A DNA stretch of 64,000 nucleotides from Utricularia gibba (Eukaryota; Streptophyta; Magnoliopsida; Lamiales; Lentibulariaceae). Location: positions 2,379,001 through 2,443,000 of the forward strand of contig NEEC01000016.1 of assembly GCA_002189035.1 (NCBI GenBank). Reading direction: 5' to 3'. Below the pieces are notes generated by a model, which did no database searches, was not told the origin of the DNA, and saw nothing but the letters and a program-made list of their open reading frames with translations. A program made the translations under genes and the position numbers. Below are positions 1 through 11,516 of the stretch, piece after piece; within the stretch, counting starts at the first letter, position 1, and every line of letters begins with the position of its first letter.

Positions 1-423
1 CTGGAGGAGAAGAGGAATATTCCACATGCTCTACAAACAGTTAATACCTCTTGCATCAGGAAATCAAATCACCTTATAGTTTCTGTAGCCAGTAGCTAAT
101 ACTCTCCTGTCTCATACCACACAGCAAACTTTCCCAGATGAATAGAGGTTACAAACAGAAGAATGCATCCCCTCTAGCAGACTTTCTTGCCTTTCGGAAG
201 GTTCTCTGTTTGGATCCTTGTTTTCTTTTTCGAGCAGAATATATTAATTCTGAGCTCCACCAGGCAGTCCCATGAGAACATGCAGAGTACAGTTCCAAGG
301 ATAGATGCCATAACTGCCCTGAAACTCCATTAACACCATTCAAAATAAGCAAATAATATAGCCTTGGTACAAACCACTGACTGGCATTCATTACATGCCT
401 TTTTTTTTTTTTTTTCTGCTCAG

Positions 424-1772
424 GTGAAGAACAGATTAGGTGGCCGCCTACGCCTCCTGATTTCTGGTGGAGCTGCACTGAGTAGTGAGATTGAAGAATT
501 CCTGAGGGTCACTACCTGTGCATTCGTCCTGCAAGGCTATGGTAAATAGTTCAAGCAAAGACATGATTTAGAATAATTCAACAGGCCACGTTTATGCACA
601 TTCCCATAATTCAGATTCCCAATCATGTTATCTCGGCCTTAATGCCTCCATGCCGGAGAGGATCCTTACTCTGTAAGATCATCGCTTTTTCAGGGCTGAC
701 GGAGAGTTGTGGATTGGCCACAGTTGGATATCCGGATGAGATGTCCCTGATGGGAACAGTTGGTTCACCCTTTGTATACACTGAAATCCGACTCGAGGAA
801 GTTAGTGACATGGGGTACGATCCTCTAGGAGAGCCTCCCCGTGGAGAAATATGCCTACGCGCAAAATCACCATTTTTAGGATACTACAAGGACCAGGAGC
901 TGACCGATCAAGTCCTGAAAGATGGATGGTTTCACACAGGTGGTTTTCAAAGATTTGGTTCCTACTCTGTTACATACTCATCATGACAAACTTACCACCG
1001 GCCTCAGGTGACATTGGAGAGATGCTGCCAAACGGGGCGTTGAAGATTATCGACAGAAAGAAGAATCTGATCAAGCTCTCCCAGGGAGAGTACGTTGCAG
1101 TGGAACACCTGGAAAAAGTGTACGGCGTTACACCTATTGTTGAAGACGTAAGCAGCTAAGATGAACGATCTCCTTAAAACAAGTGCTTATCATGTTATTC
1201 GTTTGCAAACCACGAAATCGCGCACTGATGTATGCAGATATGGGTATATGGGGACAGCTTCAAAGCAACGCTGGTTGCAGTCGTGGTGCCGAACGAAGAA
1301 AGCACCAAAAAATGGGGAGAGAAGAATGGTCATGGTGGATCCTTTCTGGAACTATGCTCCCTTTCCCAGCTGAAGGATTACATCCTCCTTCAGCTCCTTG
1401 CTACCGCTGATAGGAACAAGGTAAGTTGAAGCTCTAGTTAGATAAACACCAAAGGCTAAGAAAAAGTAATCAAAGTGATGCATCATTGCAGTTGCAAGGA
1501 TTCGAGCGCATTAAAGGGGTATTGGTTGAGCCTGAGCTGTTCGAGTTACAGGGGAAGGAACTGGTAACAGCCACTCTGAAGAAGAGACGAGACAAATTTC
1601 TGAAACTATACCAGGTAACAAAAAAAAAAAGGAAAAAATGCAATAGCGCAACCAGAGAATCATGTACGTGCTTTTGGTGAATCTTTTGCAGGAGGAGATC
1701 GACGCCCTCTACCAAAAACTAGCTCAAGTCAAGTCATCGCAACATCGAAGTGTGCAGCAGTATTTCAACTAA
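424..1772 (+). CDS. Long-chain acyl-CoA synthetase, C-terminal part (5' exons lie before the window)
   Basis: LACS enzymes activate free fatty acids to acyl-CoA with ATP for lipid, cuticle and wax synthesis. Six exons are readable: 424-541, 694-939, 1008-1147, 1238-1420, 1492-1614 and 1692-1772, all in consistent phase with GT-AG borders, ending at a TAA. Seen in the translation: an ISGGAAL block, the GYG-LTES adenylate motif across the first visible intron, DGWFHTGDIGE, the [17 protein letters not shown] signature, WVYGDSFK and [18 protein letters not shown]. These match the LACS1/2/4 type rather than LACS8/9, in which this part of the protein differs. The C-terminus is about 20 residues after the last conserved block, usual for the family. 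Bases 1-423 look like intron; the N-terminal half of the protein is outside the window. Exact paralogue not resolved. Confidence 0.92.
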
Positions 1773-2620
1773 TTTGGGTGGAGGTTTGCATCTGACTTAA
1801 TATTTGATGAATGACTACGAACGCGTGCCCCTTGCCCTTTTGGGGCACAACAATAACTGTAATGCCTTTTTGGACCTTGACATTTTCCCATGTCAAGATC
1901 CAAGTTCGTATTTTCATGAATTCAAATTTTGATGTCATGTTCCTAAAAAATGAACATATATAAACAACTTGGCTATAGGGTTAGAAGCTCAAACTTAGAT
2001 CATAAGGTGGATTCAAGCACATTTTAGAAAATGAGATCTTGTTTTCCTTCAAAACTTCATGCAAGATCAAGTTAAAGCACAAAAAACTTATCAATATAAC
2101 TTGCAAAAAAAGCATAGACTAGATGCCATATTTAGTTTTCTTTATGCAATTCCTACTCAGCCACTGAGTTAGATGAACACACAAACACACACTAGAGATG
2201 CAAAAAATCAATTTAGGAACAAGCCCCAACCATAAGGACCCTTCTATTACTATGAACAGAAACCACCAATACAATTGACAGTAAGACTTCCTTGTATAAC
2301 ATTTGTATTTCAGCTCCCCAATCTTCTTTTTCCCTTCATTTCTTGAAAGTTTTCATGGTCAAGACATAGAATACAACACAAAGCATCGAGAAGAACATGT
2401 AAAACTTGCAATAAGCCATTTAAAATGGAAGATCATTAAGAAGCAAGAACACAAAGTAAGAAACATCTATCATATAATGAGTCCTTTAGGTATGTGATCA
2501 TGTACACGTATGGTTATGCCTCTCATAACTAAGGTCAAGAGGTCCTTTTTAGTGGCTCCTTAGAAAATGAACTAGGTGCAAATATTTTTGTTCTAAAAAT
2601 TTGGAGATTCTACTTATATA
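1773..2620. other. Intergenic, no gene seen
   Basis: AT-rich sequence downstream of the acyl-CoA synthetase. Short open frames occur (for example 2303-2497) but have no recognisable domain. The first part probably holds the 3' UTR of the synthetase. Confidence 0.5.
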
Positions 2621-2629
2621 GTATAAAAT

Positions 2630-3290
2630 GTGAGTTATATACTAACCACAAGTCTGTAAAGTATTTGTTTATACGAAAGTAGCTGATGAGGTAGAGGAGG
2701 TGACTTTAGATAACAAAAGATTATGAACTTTGTGTGAAATAGTAGCATGAAAAAGATTGTGGTTGTTGATGCATTGAGCAGAAGGAATCATGGATTAATA
2801 ATATGTTGGGAGAATTTGATGAGTTAAAGTATGGAAATAGTTGACTCTAGCGACATCATCATAGTGGTAGTAATGGCAACATTGAATATTTTCAATAAAA
2901 TCTAGCAAGCTCATAAAAGCAATCCTTTGATGTTAAATGGAAGAAATCACTAGTTGAAGGAAAACAACAATAGATGAGGATCAAGCTAAGAAATAGATTA
3001 TTTCTTCCCAAAGATAATGCCTTTAATATAGAAGGTGCTGGCTAAAGCATATAGTTCAATATTTTCTTTGCATCCTAATGGAAATAAAATGTACATTGAT
3101 TTAAAGAAGCACTTGTGATGGCGCGCTACGAAGTTGGATATTGTGAACTGTGTAGTAAGTTGTAATATTTTTCAAAAAGTAAAGGTTGAATATTAGAAGC
3201 TAGGAGGTGAATTTCAGTATATAGAGATATCAGAATAGAAATGAGATTATGCTACCATAAATTTCATTGCTAGTGATAACACCTAATTTT
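2630..3290 (+). pseudogene. Decayed Ty3/gypsy pol relic (RNase H to integrase zinc-binding region)
   Basis: No long frame is open, but short pieces in shifting frames match the pol order of gypsy elements. At about 2637-2678 there is YTNHKSVKYLF, the end of RNase H. At about 2761-2790 there is VVVDALSRR, the hallmark RNase H/integrase joint. At about 3070-3125 there is HPNGNKMYIDLKKH, which corresponds to the segment ahead of the integrase H2C2 zinc finger, followed to about 3260 by a degraded C-x2-C-like stretch. Stops and frameshifts are frequent, so this is an old fragment. No LTR was found on either side. Confidence 0.75.
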
Positions 3291-3299
3291 TAGTGGATT

Positions 3300-4255
3300 T
3301 TAATCAGCAAAGCATTTGTCTAATCTTGCGAAAATTCAGATTTTAGAATGAATTTTGATATTTTCAGAAGTTTTAGCACAATTTTCTTATATTGCTCTTC
3401 ATTGGAAATATATCAATTGATTTACTCCTAATTTTTATTTAATCTCATTTACTTAAGTATAGAAGTACACTCCAATGTAGTCACATACTAAAAAGTCCGC
3501 ATATAGCTTAGTCTATCCTAGAACGGGGATACCGAAATGGAAGCCTAAGTAGAAATAGTTGGAAAAGGAGAGATGCATGAATCCAAAGAAAGTGGAAAAA
3601 GAAAGGAAGGGAGAGAAAATATTTTGAGAAGTGAGGTATATTAGACGTTCTAAAAAAAAAAGCTACATAAGAAGTATAAAAAGTTGATGAAATATTTTTG
3701 GAGATGAAAGATTTACTATTAATAAAAAAAAGTGAGACACTTCATTTTAAAAAAAAACTCTTAATTTAGAGATGAAAACAGAGTATTGCGAATTTTCTTT
3801 TAAAACTGTTGTCAAATGCTCAGAACAGTTTTTCTTAGTTCACTTGTAAAAATTGGTAACCCTCTACTGCAAATTCCCGGAGATAGGTAATTTAAAGATA
3901 ACTTGCTGTTGTATTTTTGCTGCAAAATACAAAGCTTGGCGCCTCGTGGCTTTATGTTTCATTGTTAAATCCCAATTTTGATGGCACAAGGAAGAGCAGA
4001 TTACCACTTCGATGCCGAAATATATCGGCAACAAGGACAGCTCACTCCTCCAAGCTTCAAGGTTTTGGCCCTCTCCTGGAACCATAAAAAGTACGAGCTG
4101 AAGTGCTACATCACCTGTTACGTTGGCAGCCTGAACTGAGGGATCGATAACCTCCGCTGATGATCCACAGCATCTGCACATCGCAACTTCACGTTAAGGT
4201 GTCTGCCTACTAGGAATAGCTTCCATCGGAGCGTAAGGCAGGATGAAGGAATGCA
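3300..4255. other. Intergenic; right part may be 3' UTR of the endopeptidase gene
   Basis: 3300-3860 is AT-rich with nothing recognisable. 3864-4255 is richer in GC and lies just downstream of the minus-strand endopeptidase stop. A 105-codon minus-strand frame (3864-4181) is present but resembles nothing I know. It may be untranslated. Confidence 0.4.
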
Positions 4256-7200
4256 TCACCATAACGAAGATTTGTATATGACTTGAGCTTGAGTGCTCCC
4301 ATCATCATGCTGCTCGGCAGTTCCTCCGGCTGCAACAACTGCAGTACCTTCTGCGGCATTAGCACTCAAAGTAGAGTCTCTATCGCCATCTGATGAATTG
4401 GATACGCAGTACTTGTTCAACCATCTGTCAGTTTCCCAGAGTAGATGCATCACACTCTCTCTCGCTGCATAACCATGGCTCTCGAATGGAAGAAGAACAA
4501 GGCGACAAGGTGCACCATGACCTTTCAATGCACTGTAAAAGCGCTCTGACTGTATTTATATATAAAAGATGCATTAGTAAATCCAAAGTAAATATGATTC
4601 AACACTGCAAAAGAATTCCACCTGCATGGTCAATGTCCCGGTATTGTTATCATCTTCACCATGGACGAGTAAAATAGGCTTTTTGATTTTATTAGCTGCT
4701 ATGAACGGGCTCATGCCGACGTAGGTATCAACAGCTTCCCACAGGGTCCTATCCTCATTCTGCATGAAGAAAATGAACGGAAATAGTACAAAGATCAACA
4801 GGATGTTGAGGAATGCACCAACTAAAGATACATATACCACTATAATATAAAGGACGAACCTGGAATCCAAATGGTGTAAGAGTTCTATTATATGCTCCAG
4901 ATCGTGCAATCCCACAACAGAAAAGGTGAGGCGCGTGAGCAAGGAGATTTGCTGTCATAAAAGCTCCATAAGAATGACCGCCTACTGCAATCTTATCAGG
5001 ATGAGCCACCTAAAGAAAGAAAAAAAATGCTGACATTTCTATGCTGTATGGTATGTTTTAGGATTTCGAAACATACTCCTCGTTGAATAACTTCGTTAAC
5101 TGCAGCCTCTGCACTTGCAACTAGTTGCTCCACATACCTAAATCACAAAAAGAAAATGTCAACGAACAGCAAAATTAAGTTTTGGATAACATATACATTT
5201 GTTCTTCCAAGTCAAGGAAGCAGGTCAGACCTGTCGTTTGCTTCTTCATCGCCCTCCCCCACAATCGGTATAGTAGGTCCAGACAAAATCACGAACCTGT
5301 GCGACCAATAGTAAATAATATAATGTATGTGTGAGATGAAGGGTCCACCGGAGAAGGGAAAGGAACCATTTATTTCCACATCGAAGTCATGTAAAGATTG
5401 GAGAATAGACTACCTTCTGGCCAACCAAAGTAATGGAGATGTTGGACCAATACCCGCGAATTCATTAGGGGAGCCACGAACTTGTCCAGCTGCATCTTTG
5501 CTTTTAAATTCTCCAGGATAAGACCACATCAAACATGGAAGGGGCCCATCACTCAAAGGATCATAATTAGGTGGCAAATATAATGTTGCACTAAGTTGAA
5601 CTCCATCCTTCCTCTTATAAGTAATCATCTCCTTCTTTAAAGAAGATAACTGGGGATAAGGATGAGGAAATTTTGTAATTTGATGCAATTTCTTATCTGG
5701 CCAAGTGACTATGTAATACTGTGTGTTTTCTGTCTTAGATTCCTTGGAAGATAAAATCTTCAACTCATTTAGATCTATCTCCTCTCCATCTTGGCCATGC
5801 ATCAAGCCGACAACTGTCTCATAATACTTGTTCGCATCGCTTTCCCAGATTCTTTCTTTACTTCCAGCATTCCTGAAATACCCCATGGTGTATTCCAAAT
5901 GTTAGCCATCTCAGAGATTAAAACGCAGTAAAAGAAATCTTCAACTCACAAATCATATAAATCTAAAAACGGAATATTGCCCTTCGGAGAAGCTCCATTC
6001 CCACTTAATAATAAATATGTGCCTTCACCCCCTGCTTCTTGACTTTTGCAATCACATAAGTTCCCATTGGAGTTTGACGCATCATTGGAGTCCCAGGATC
6101 TGAGTAAAGATCTTCAAATGACCTATCAAATAGTATACGCGGATTCATGTTCTCACATCCAGGTGAAATAGTCCAGGTTCTTGTTCTCCGTGTCTTATAC
6201 CAAGATTCATATACCAACGCAAGTGAATCATCACACCATGATATCCCACTAACATCATAAAGAAAAAAACCACATTAGTACGAAAAATCCTCATAATTAA
6301 CGATATTAGTATAACAAATTGAAGACATAAAAGACCTATCATGGATTTTCAAAATTCATGAAGCGGAACTAGAAACTTAATCAATGCATGTAGCTTCGAA
6401 AAGGAGGTTGGACTCATTGATAACAAAAGTTTCAGAGACGAGATGTTAAACAAAATAATGCTACCAGGTTGTGAAGGTTAACTTGAATGATAATATATAT
6501 TTCATTTGTACTCGGGTAAAAATTGAAGAGATGTTTAGCATGTAATCCAAACTGTAATTCTGAAATAATGAATGCATGCCCACCTCAAAGTTAACTCATC
6601 AAAAACTAGACTCTCAAACTATAGAAGCTCACATGGTACACTGAAAATTTCCACCTTGTTGATGATCTAGTGGCCTTAACTAAAGTAGTCACAAACATCC
6701 ATACACAACAAACTATCAGCCACGTCTTCAGAGAAGATGAGAGAGGAACCATACTTGAAACGAAGATCAAGCTTATGCAAAATCTGTGGAAGTTCGTTTG
6801 GAAGTGGCTCAGCAGGTTCTGAAAAAATTATGTCACGAGGAGAGACATTGATCTTTGCATCGCCACCATCTTGTGTCTCTACCCTTCAATAATTATTAAG
6901 ATGTTAATATGTGCAATCAAGATCGATAACTAATTTGACAAGGTCACATGGAAGTTGTAGTGAGCACATTCACACTATAATAACGCAGCTACACATTACT
7001 TCATCAAAGTTCTTCTGACATTCTTAATCTGCATGCCCGAAAAGTCTTGATAAATTATCTATAAATCTAACAGAAAGTATTCCTTACTCTGAAACATCGA
7101 TGTTATCTGCAACCCGCAAGACACACAGTTCCCTTTAGGATTGTTAACTGAATAAGTATATTCAAACTAATAGATAAAAGCATATTCATTCACAATCAGA

Positions 7201-9640
7201 TATGCTAATTTATTGCAGCATCATGAGTCATCTATGGCATCTTACGAGGAATGATCCTTAAAGCGCATACCAGACAAGTGATGATGGTTTATCTGCTCTC
7301 CATTGTATTGAGCGTTTTCCTCTCCGAACACTATTATGTGTTATTGGAATGTCCTCCGCAAGGGGCAAGTCACATAGTTCCCTTACGAACTTTCCATCAG
7401 CTGTCCAGAGGTCGACCTTCTTAGGAAATCTCCCACATGGCACATTAAAAGAATATGGTCTGTGTATCAAACTGGTAATCAAGTAATTTTCATCTGGTGA
7501 TGGAACCAATGATGTATATATTGCAGGGCTTCCAACAAATTTCATGCTTCCATCCAAAGATACCAAAACAAGCTGTGACGTCACATAGTAATCAAACAAA
7601 TCTTCATCATACACGTCTTTCAAAAGGTCTTGATAAGTTCTTGATTGGATGACATTCTGCTCTTCATTAGATTGGATTTTAGGTCCAAAAGGAACTAAAA
7701 GCCTTCTTGGAGGTTCCCCACGAGAGAGAGGAATGGTGCAAACCAACAGGGTTGAACTATTAATCCACACAAAGCTGAAAAGAAAAAAACACATACAGCT
7801 CAGCTAGTTGCAACATGGTGCTTCACTTAGGGTCACTGAACAGCTTACTTGTCAAAAACTGTATTCAAACAGATGTCGGGAGATTGAAAGATAGGCCTAG
7901 CTTCTCCAGAATTCATATCGGCTACCCACAATCTCAGCATGCTGCTGCTGCTATCATCCTGTTCCATGATAATTAATTCATGGCACACTTGCACATAGCA
8001 GGAATAAAACGAAGCCAGACAAAGAACACGTAAAGACGTGGAAACAATGATAATCTCAAACATATATCAACAAAAATTGGTTTCACTTGAGAAGACATCT
8101 TTAAAACATAGGGGTTCTCAACAAAATAAGGATGACAAGAGGTTACCTCATTGGTCCGTACACTGAAGGCCAAGTATTTACCATCATTTGACCTTTTACG
8201 TAAAAGGTAAAATGAATAAAATGGAATCAAAAGTATAGAAAAATTATATAAATGAGAAACAAATAACATGAAAATAAACAAGCTTCCCGAATGAACTCAT
8301 TTCTGGAAAAAAAAATTTAGCTTCAACAATTTCATTTATGCAGAAGAATGAAAGATGTTGGAGGTATTATATGATTTCAAAAGAAATTAGTGAAACTGTT
8401 TCAATCTAATGCATCAGAAACACTAAAATATTTAGAGATACAATGGATGAATAATTAAAAGAATATACCATGTGGAAAAATTGATTTTAGCATCAGTTGG
8501 CAGGCCATACACTTCCTTCTCAGGACCTAAGGTACAATCATCCAAGATCTCGAAGATGGAAATACCAGTATAGAATGACCTGAAAAAATGCAGACGCATT
8601 TTTTAGGAGAAGTGAGCAAAAGGAGTTGGAAAGCCATTATTGAATTTCGTTGATAAAATTAGCATGTAGATGGGAGATGTGTTAACTCACATTCGACTAC
8701 GAGAATTACATTTTACATCAATCCGTAGCCCAGCAAGTTTCTCTTCAGGTCTTGCCAGATCAACCAAAGGAGGCAACGACCTTCTCTTTAGGAATAACAT
8801 TTTATCCATCTGTGGAGAGAATGATAGTGTTGGAAGGGGTGGAGCATCAACGATGTCTCGAATCCCACGTACAGGAAGGCGGTATCCATTCCTGAAAGAG
8901 GAATCTACAAAAAAAAAAAAAACAAAAAATCAAATTTTCAGATCATCAGATAGCAAAAGGTTTAATCCACTAGCAGACATGAAAACGCATGCTTTTTATA
9001 AAAGAATCAATGATGCATTCGCAAGAGCAACTTCATGTCATTAATTATCAAAAGGCACACTGGTGATTGCTACCAGCTTTCACGTACTCGAAAGTAGTAG
9101 AAAAGGGAAAATCGTAATACATTGGTTTTTCACCCCTCATATATCAAATACAGTGTTAAAGAACTTAATCCGTGATCGAACCTAAGCACAGCATCAACCA
9201 GAGAGTAGAGAGGACTCCGCAAAGCATACAGAAAATAAGATTTAACAAAAAAACAAGCTTCCACTAGAAAGAACCTTCTTCAATAGTAAATTCTCGCGAA
9301 AGAAAACAATAACGAGATCTAAAAAAATGAAGTAATTAAAAAGAGGTTAAGGGAAATGAGTTTCCCCTGCTCCAAACGCCTCACCTCCTTCGCTATCGTC
9401 AGGAGTCGACGGTGAAAAATTAGCAGAGCCGCTGGATGCATCTTCTGTCTGAGCTGCTCCGGTAGGAACGATGTTGCGTAATCTGGTGGCTTGCATTCTA
9501 ATACGAGTATAAAAACGAGCTCTGAAGAAGTGCGATAGCGGAGTAGGGGAAGGAGACCTTAGAGAGATGAATTGCGGAAATGACGAAAGGAAAAACAGGC
9601 GCTGAGGAAGAATCGGAGGTTGTAAGCGGTGAAGTGGCAT
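4256..9640 (-). CDS. CGEP: Probable glutamyl endopeptidase, chloroplastic (S9D serine peptidase); one 1-base frameshift as sequenced
   Basis: The family is a stromal serine peptidase that cuts after glutamate and works with Clp in chloroplast proteostasis. Fourteen exons are readable on the minus strand: 9385-9640, 8691-8904, 8469-8579, 8147-8192, 7849-7958, 7271-7774, 6755-6883, 5950-6248, 5414-5872, 5231-5296, 5077-5137, 4860-5009, 4622-4759 and 4256-4549. The N-terminus is Ser/Arg/Pro-rich, like a transit peptide. Then come the beta-propeller half and the alpha/beta hydrolase half, with the catalytic triad visible: Ser in GGHSYGAFM (exon 12), Asp in VHGEDDNN (exon 13) and His in ESHGY (exon 14). 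Exon 8 is one base short: the homologous reading shifts frame at a C5 run at 6028-6032. All other exon phases fit, giving about 945 residues. Start chosen at the transit-peptide methionine at 9640. Confidence 0.93.
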
Positions 9641-10236
9641 GCTGATGAAGGAATGGGTTTGGGGTTCAGAAAAAGGTTTTCATGATGCCTGCCATCCGGT
9701 TCGAATCTCGCGTCTGATAGGCTGGAAAGACCACTTTCAAGATTCGTGCCTAAAATTAGAGACTTTGGATTGAACCAACCAGAACCAGACGCAAACATAC
9801 GTGGAACGCAGTAAATACCAATACAACAAGATAATATCACTCTTCCCAATAGAGCAAGAGCTTCACATTCCCAGAATGATAAAAACAAGGGGGGTGGGGG
9901 GGAGAGAAAATCATGTTTCCTCAACAAAGGCAACGATGGGTAGGTGGCCAACCGATCCCTTGGAGAAGACCTGCGCTAGCAATCCAGTGGAGGAGCTGAG
10001 TGCGGCAGTGCGTCACGGCAGAGACGAGAGCATGGAAACCGATCCCTTGGACTTGGAGGTTTATTGCAAGGAAAACCCGGAAACGGGGACGAGTGAAGGA
10101 TTGTTTTCCTGAGTTTTATTTCACAAAAAACAGCATTGACTTATCCACATCAAGAGCCCGATGAGAAATACCCTACACGTCACGAACATGAAACACGCAA
10201 ATCCTTGAAGCAGCGATATCTCCTCTCCACCCATTT
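9641..10236. promoter_or_regulatory. Presumed promoter and 5' leader of the endopeptidase gene
   Basis: This gap lies between the bZIP stop and the endopeptidase start, both on the minus strand, so it must hold the bZIP 3' end and the endopeptidase promoter. It contains G-rich runs near 9888-9902. I see no confident TATA box. A 103-codon plus-strand frame (9801-10112) has no recognisable domain. Confidence 0.45.
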
Positions 10237-10653
10237 TCAACAAGTGAAGGCGTTGGCTGAGGCAGAAATGGGTTGGCCAGGGCACGGCAGCTGCCACGGC
10301 TCAAGCAGGGTGTCCGGGATGGACGGGATGTCCACGGCCAGACCACTCACCTCAGAAGCGATTTCAAGAACAGAGTTGAGGGAACGTAGCCGGTTGGCCA
10401 GCTCAGACAGCTGTGCCCTTAGAGCATTGTTCTCGGATGCAAAGTTGATGTAAAGATCAGCTGCTCCATCTATCATTGCTCTCAACTTCTTGTTTTCTTC
10501 CTGCATCTTGCTCACTTGGCCAATCATCTCATCCATGTGCTTTCGCTTCCTCATCCGTGATCTTCGAGCCGACTCACGGTTAGACAACATTCTCTTCCTC
10601 TTCCTCTCATCCACGTCAGACCCTGGGCTAGTGGGCTGTTGTTTTGAGGCCAT
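10237..10653 (-). CDS. S1-group bZIP transcription factor (bZIP11/44/53-like), intronless
   Basis: Small nuclear bZIP proteins of group S1 bind ACGT-core promoters as heterodimers with group C bZIPs and reprogramme amino acid and sugar metabolism under low energy. The 138-residue protein has a basic region at about residues 17-37 with the N-x7-R signature (NRESARRSR), followed by a leucine zipper of heptads to about residue 95. The C-terminus ends with the family pattern PWQLPCP-QPI-ASA. Lack of introns and the short length both fit S1 members. I start at the methionine of MASKQQP rather than eight codons upstream (10677), because the family starts close to this point. The 5' leader carries the sucrose-control uORF (10807-10890), which is diagnostic of S1 members. 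Exact paralogue not resolved. Confidence 0.93.
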   Translation of the reverse strand: MASKQQPTSPGSDVDERKRKRMLSNRESARRSRMRKRKHMDEMIGQVSKMQEENKKLRAMIDGAADLYINFASENNALRAQLSELANRLRSLNSVLEIASEVSGLAVDIPSIPDTLLEPWQLPCPGQPISASANAFTC

Positions 10654-10806
10654 TTTTAAGCCAAGGGGAACGTTCACTCAACAGAGTATATGATCACTTG
10701 GCAACAGAATAAAAATTAATTTCAGTTTCGCCCAAATGCTACGCTGCTGGTTCAGGTCCTTGAAAGAGTATGAATATTACCGCTAGGGGATCAGATGGCT
10801 AAAAGC

Positions 10807-10890
10807 TCATGAGAACACATAGAACCAATAGAGAAATACTACTGAAAACGAGTGGAGAATTCTTATTCTTCGCATCCGCATCCCTGTCAT
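10807..10890 (-). CDS. Sucrose-control uORF (conserved peptide uORF) in the bZIP leader
   Basis: A 27-codon frame 5' of the bZIP start ends in SVVFLYWFYVFS followed by TGA, the conserved C-terminus of the SC-peptide of S1 bZIP mRNAs. In this family the nascent peptide stalls ribosomes when sucrose is high and so represses translation of the main ORF. The frame opens at the first in-frame ATG after a stop. There are 153 bases between its stop and the bZIP start. Confidence 0.95.
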   Translation of the reverse strand: MTGMRMRRIRILHSFSVVFLYWFYVFS

Positions 10891-10919
10891 AAATACTTGC
10901 GGATTGACAAGAGAAACAT
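10887..10919 (-). CDS. Second short uORF overlapping the start of the SC-uORF
   Basis: A ten-codon frame begins at an ATG at 10919 and stops at a TGA that overlaps the ATG of the conserved uORF. Overlapping non-conserved uORFs are known in S1 bZIP leaders. Its peptide is not conserved as far as I can tell, so a role in start-site choice is inference. Confidence 0.5.
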   Translation of the reverse strand: MFLLSIRKYL

Positions 10920-11232
10920 GGAAACTAGCCCAAATCTTCGTATTTCAGCGCAATATAGAACACTATATCGGGATCTGGATTCAGTTCAATCTGCCACCAA
11001 ATACGACAGCGGTTTCAGCAAAATTTAACCATAAAAAATAAAGCCACGAAGAGAAAAAAAAATCAAGGGACAAAGAAAACAAGATGGACTAGGGAATAAA
11101 CGGGAAAAGTAAACAAAAAGAGAAAAACAAACATGAAATACAAAGCAAAAGAAAAGGAAAGTAACCCCTAACCTTACAGGCGACGTCCAAATTTCGCTGA
11201 CAGAAAGAAGAGCATTGGTGTGTGGGGAGGTG

Positions 11233-11240
11233 GTATTTAT
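11233..11240 (-). promoter_or_regulatory. TATA box of the bZIP gene
   Basis: TATAAATA on the minus strand lies about 580 bases upstream of the bZIP start, with a plausible start site near 11200. An ACGT element (TGACGTGAG on the minus strand, about 11341-11349) lies about 105 bases further upstream. ACGT cores are what bZIP factors bind, so autoregulation is possible but not shown. Confidence 0.6.
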
Positions 11241-11516
11241 AGGAGAAGGGAAAGGGCATAGGTGGGCATGTTAGGTAAGAAAGTGGGCTGTGATTGGTGC
11301 AACGAAGGAATCTGATTTAGGAATATCCTCAGGCGTGCCGCTCACGTCAGCGGTTACCTAATGCCTTGTTTATTGTGCCAGGCCCATCGTAACTGAAGGC
11401 CCAAAATTAGCCCACCGGAATTCCCTCAAGCGAGTCAATACTCAATGCTCAATTTCCCCGGTAGTAGCTTTTTTTCTCAAGCGCGATCCGATTTCTGAGA
11501 ATTTACCGTTGAAGTG

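Noticed and set aside
149-478. 109-codon minus-strand frame
   Set aside because: It lies over an intron and the first visible exon of the acyl-CoA synthetase on the other strand, includes a poly-T tract read as Lys, and has no domain.
8670-9044. 124-codon plus-strand frame
   Set aside because: Shadow of endopeptidase exon 2 on the opposite strand; the homologous protein reads on the minus strand.
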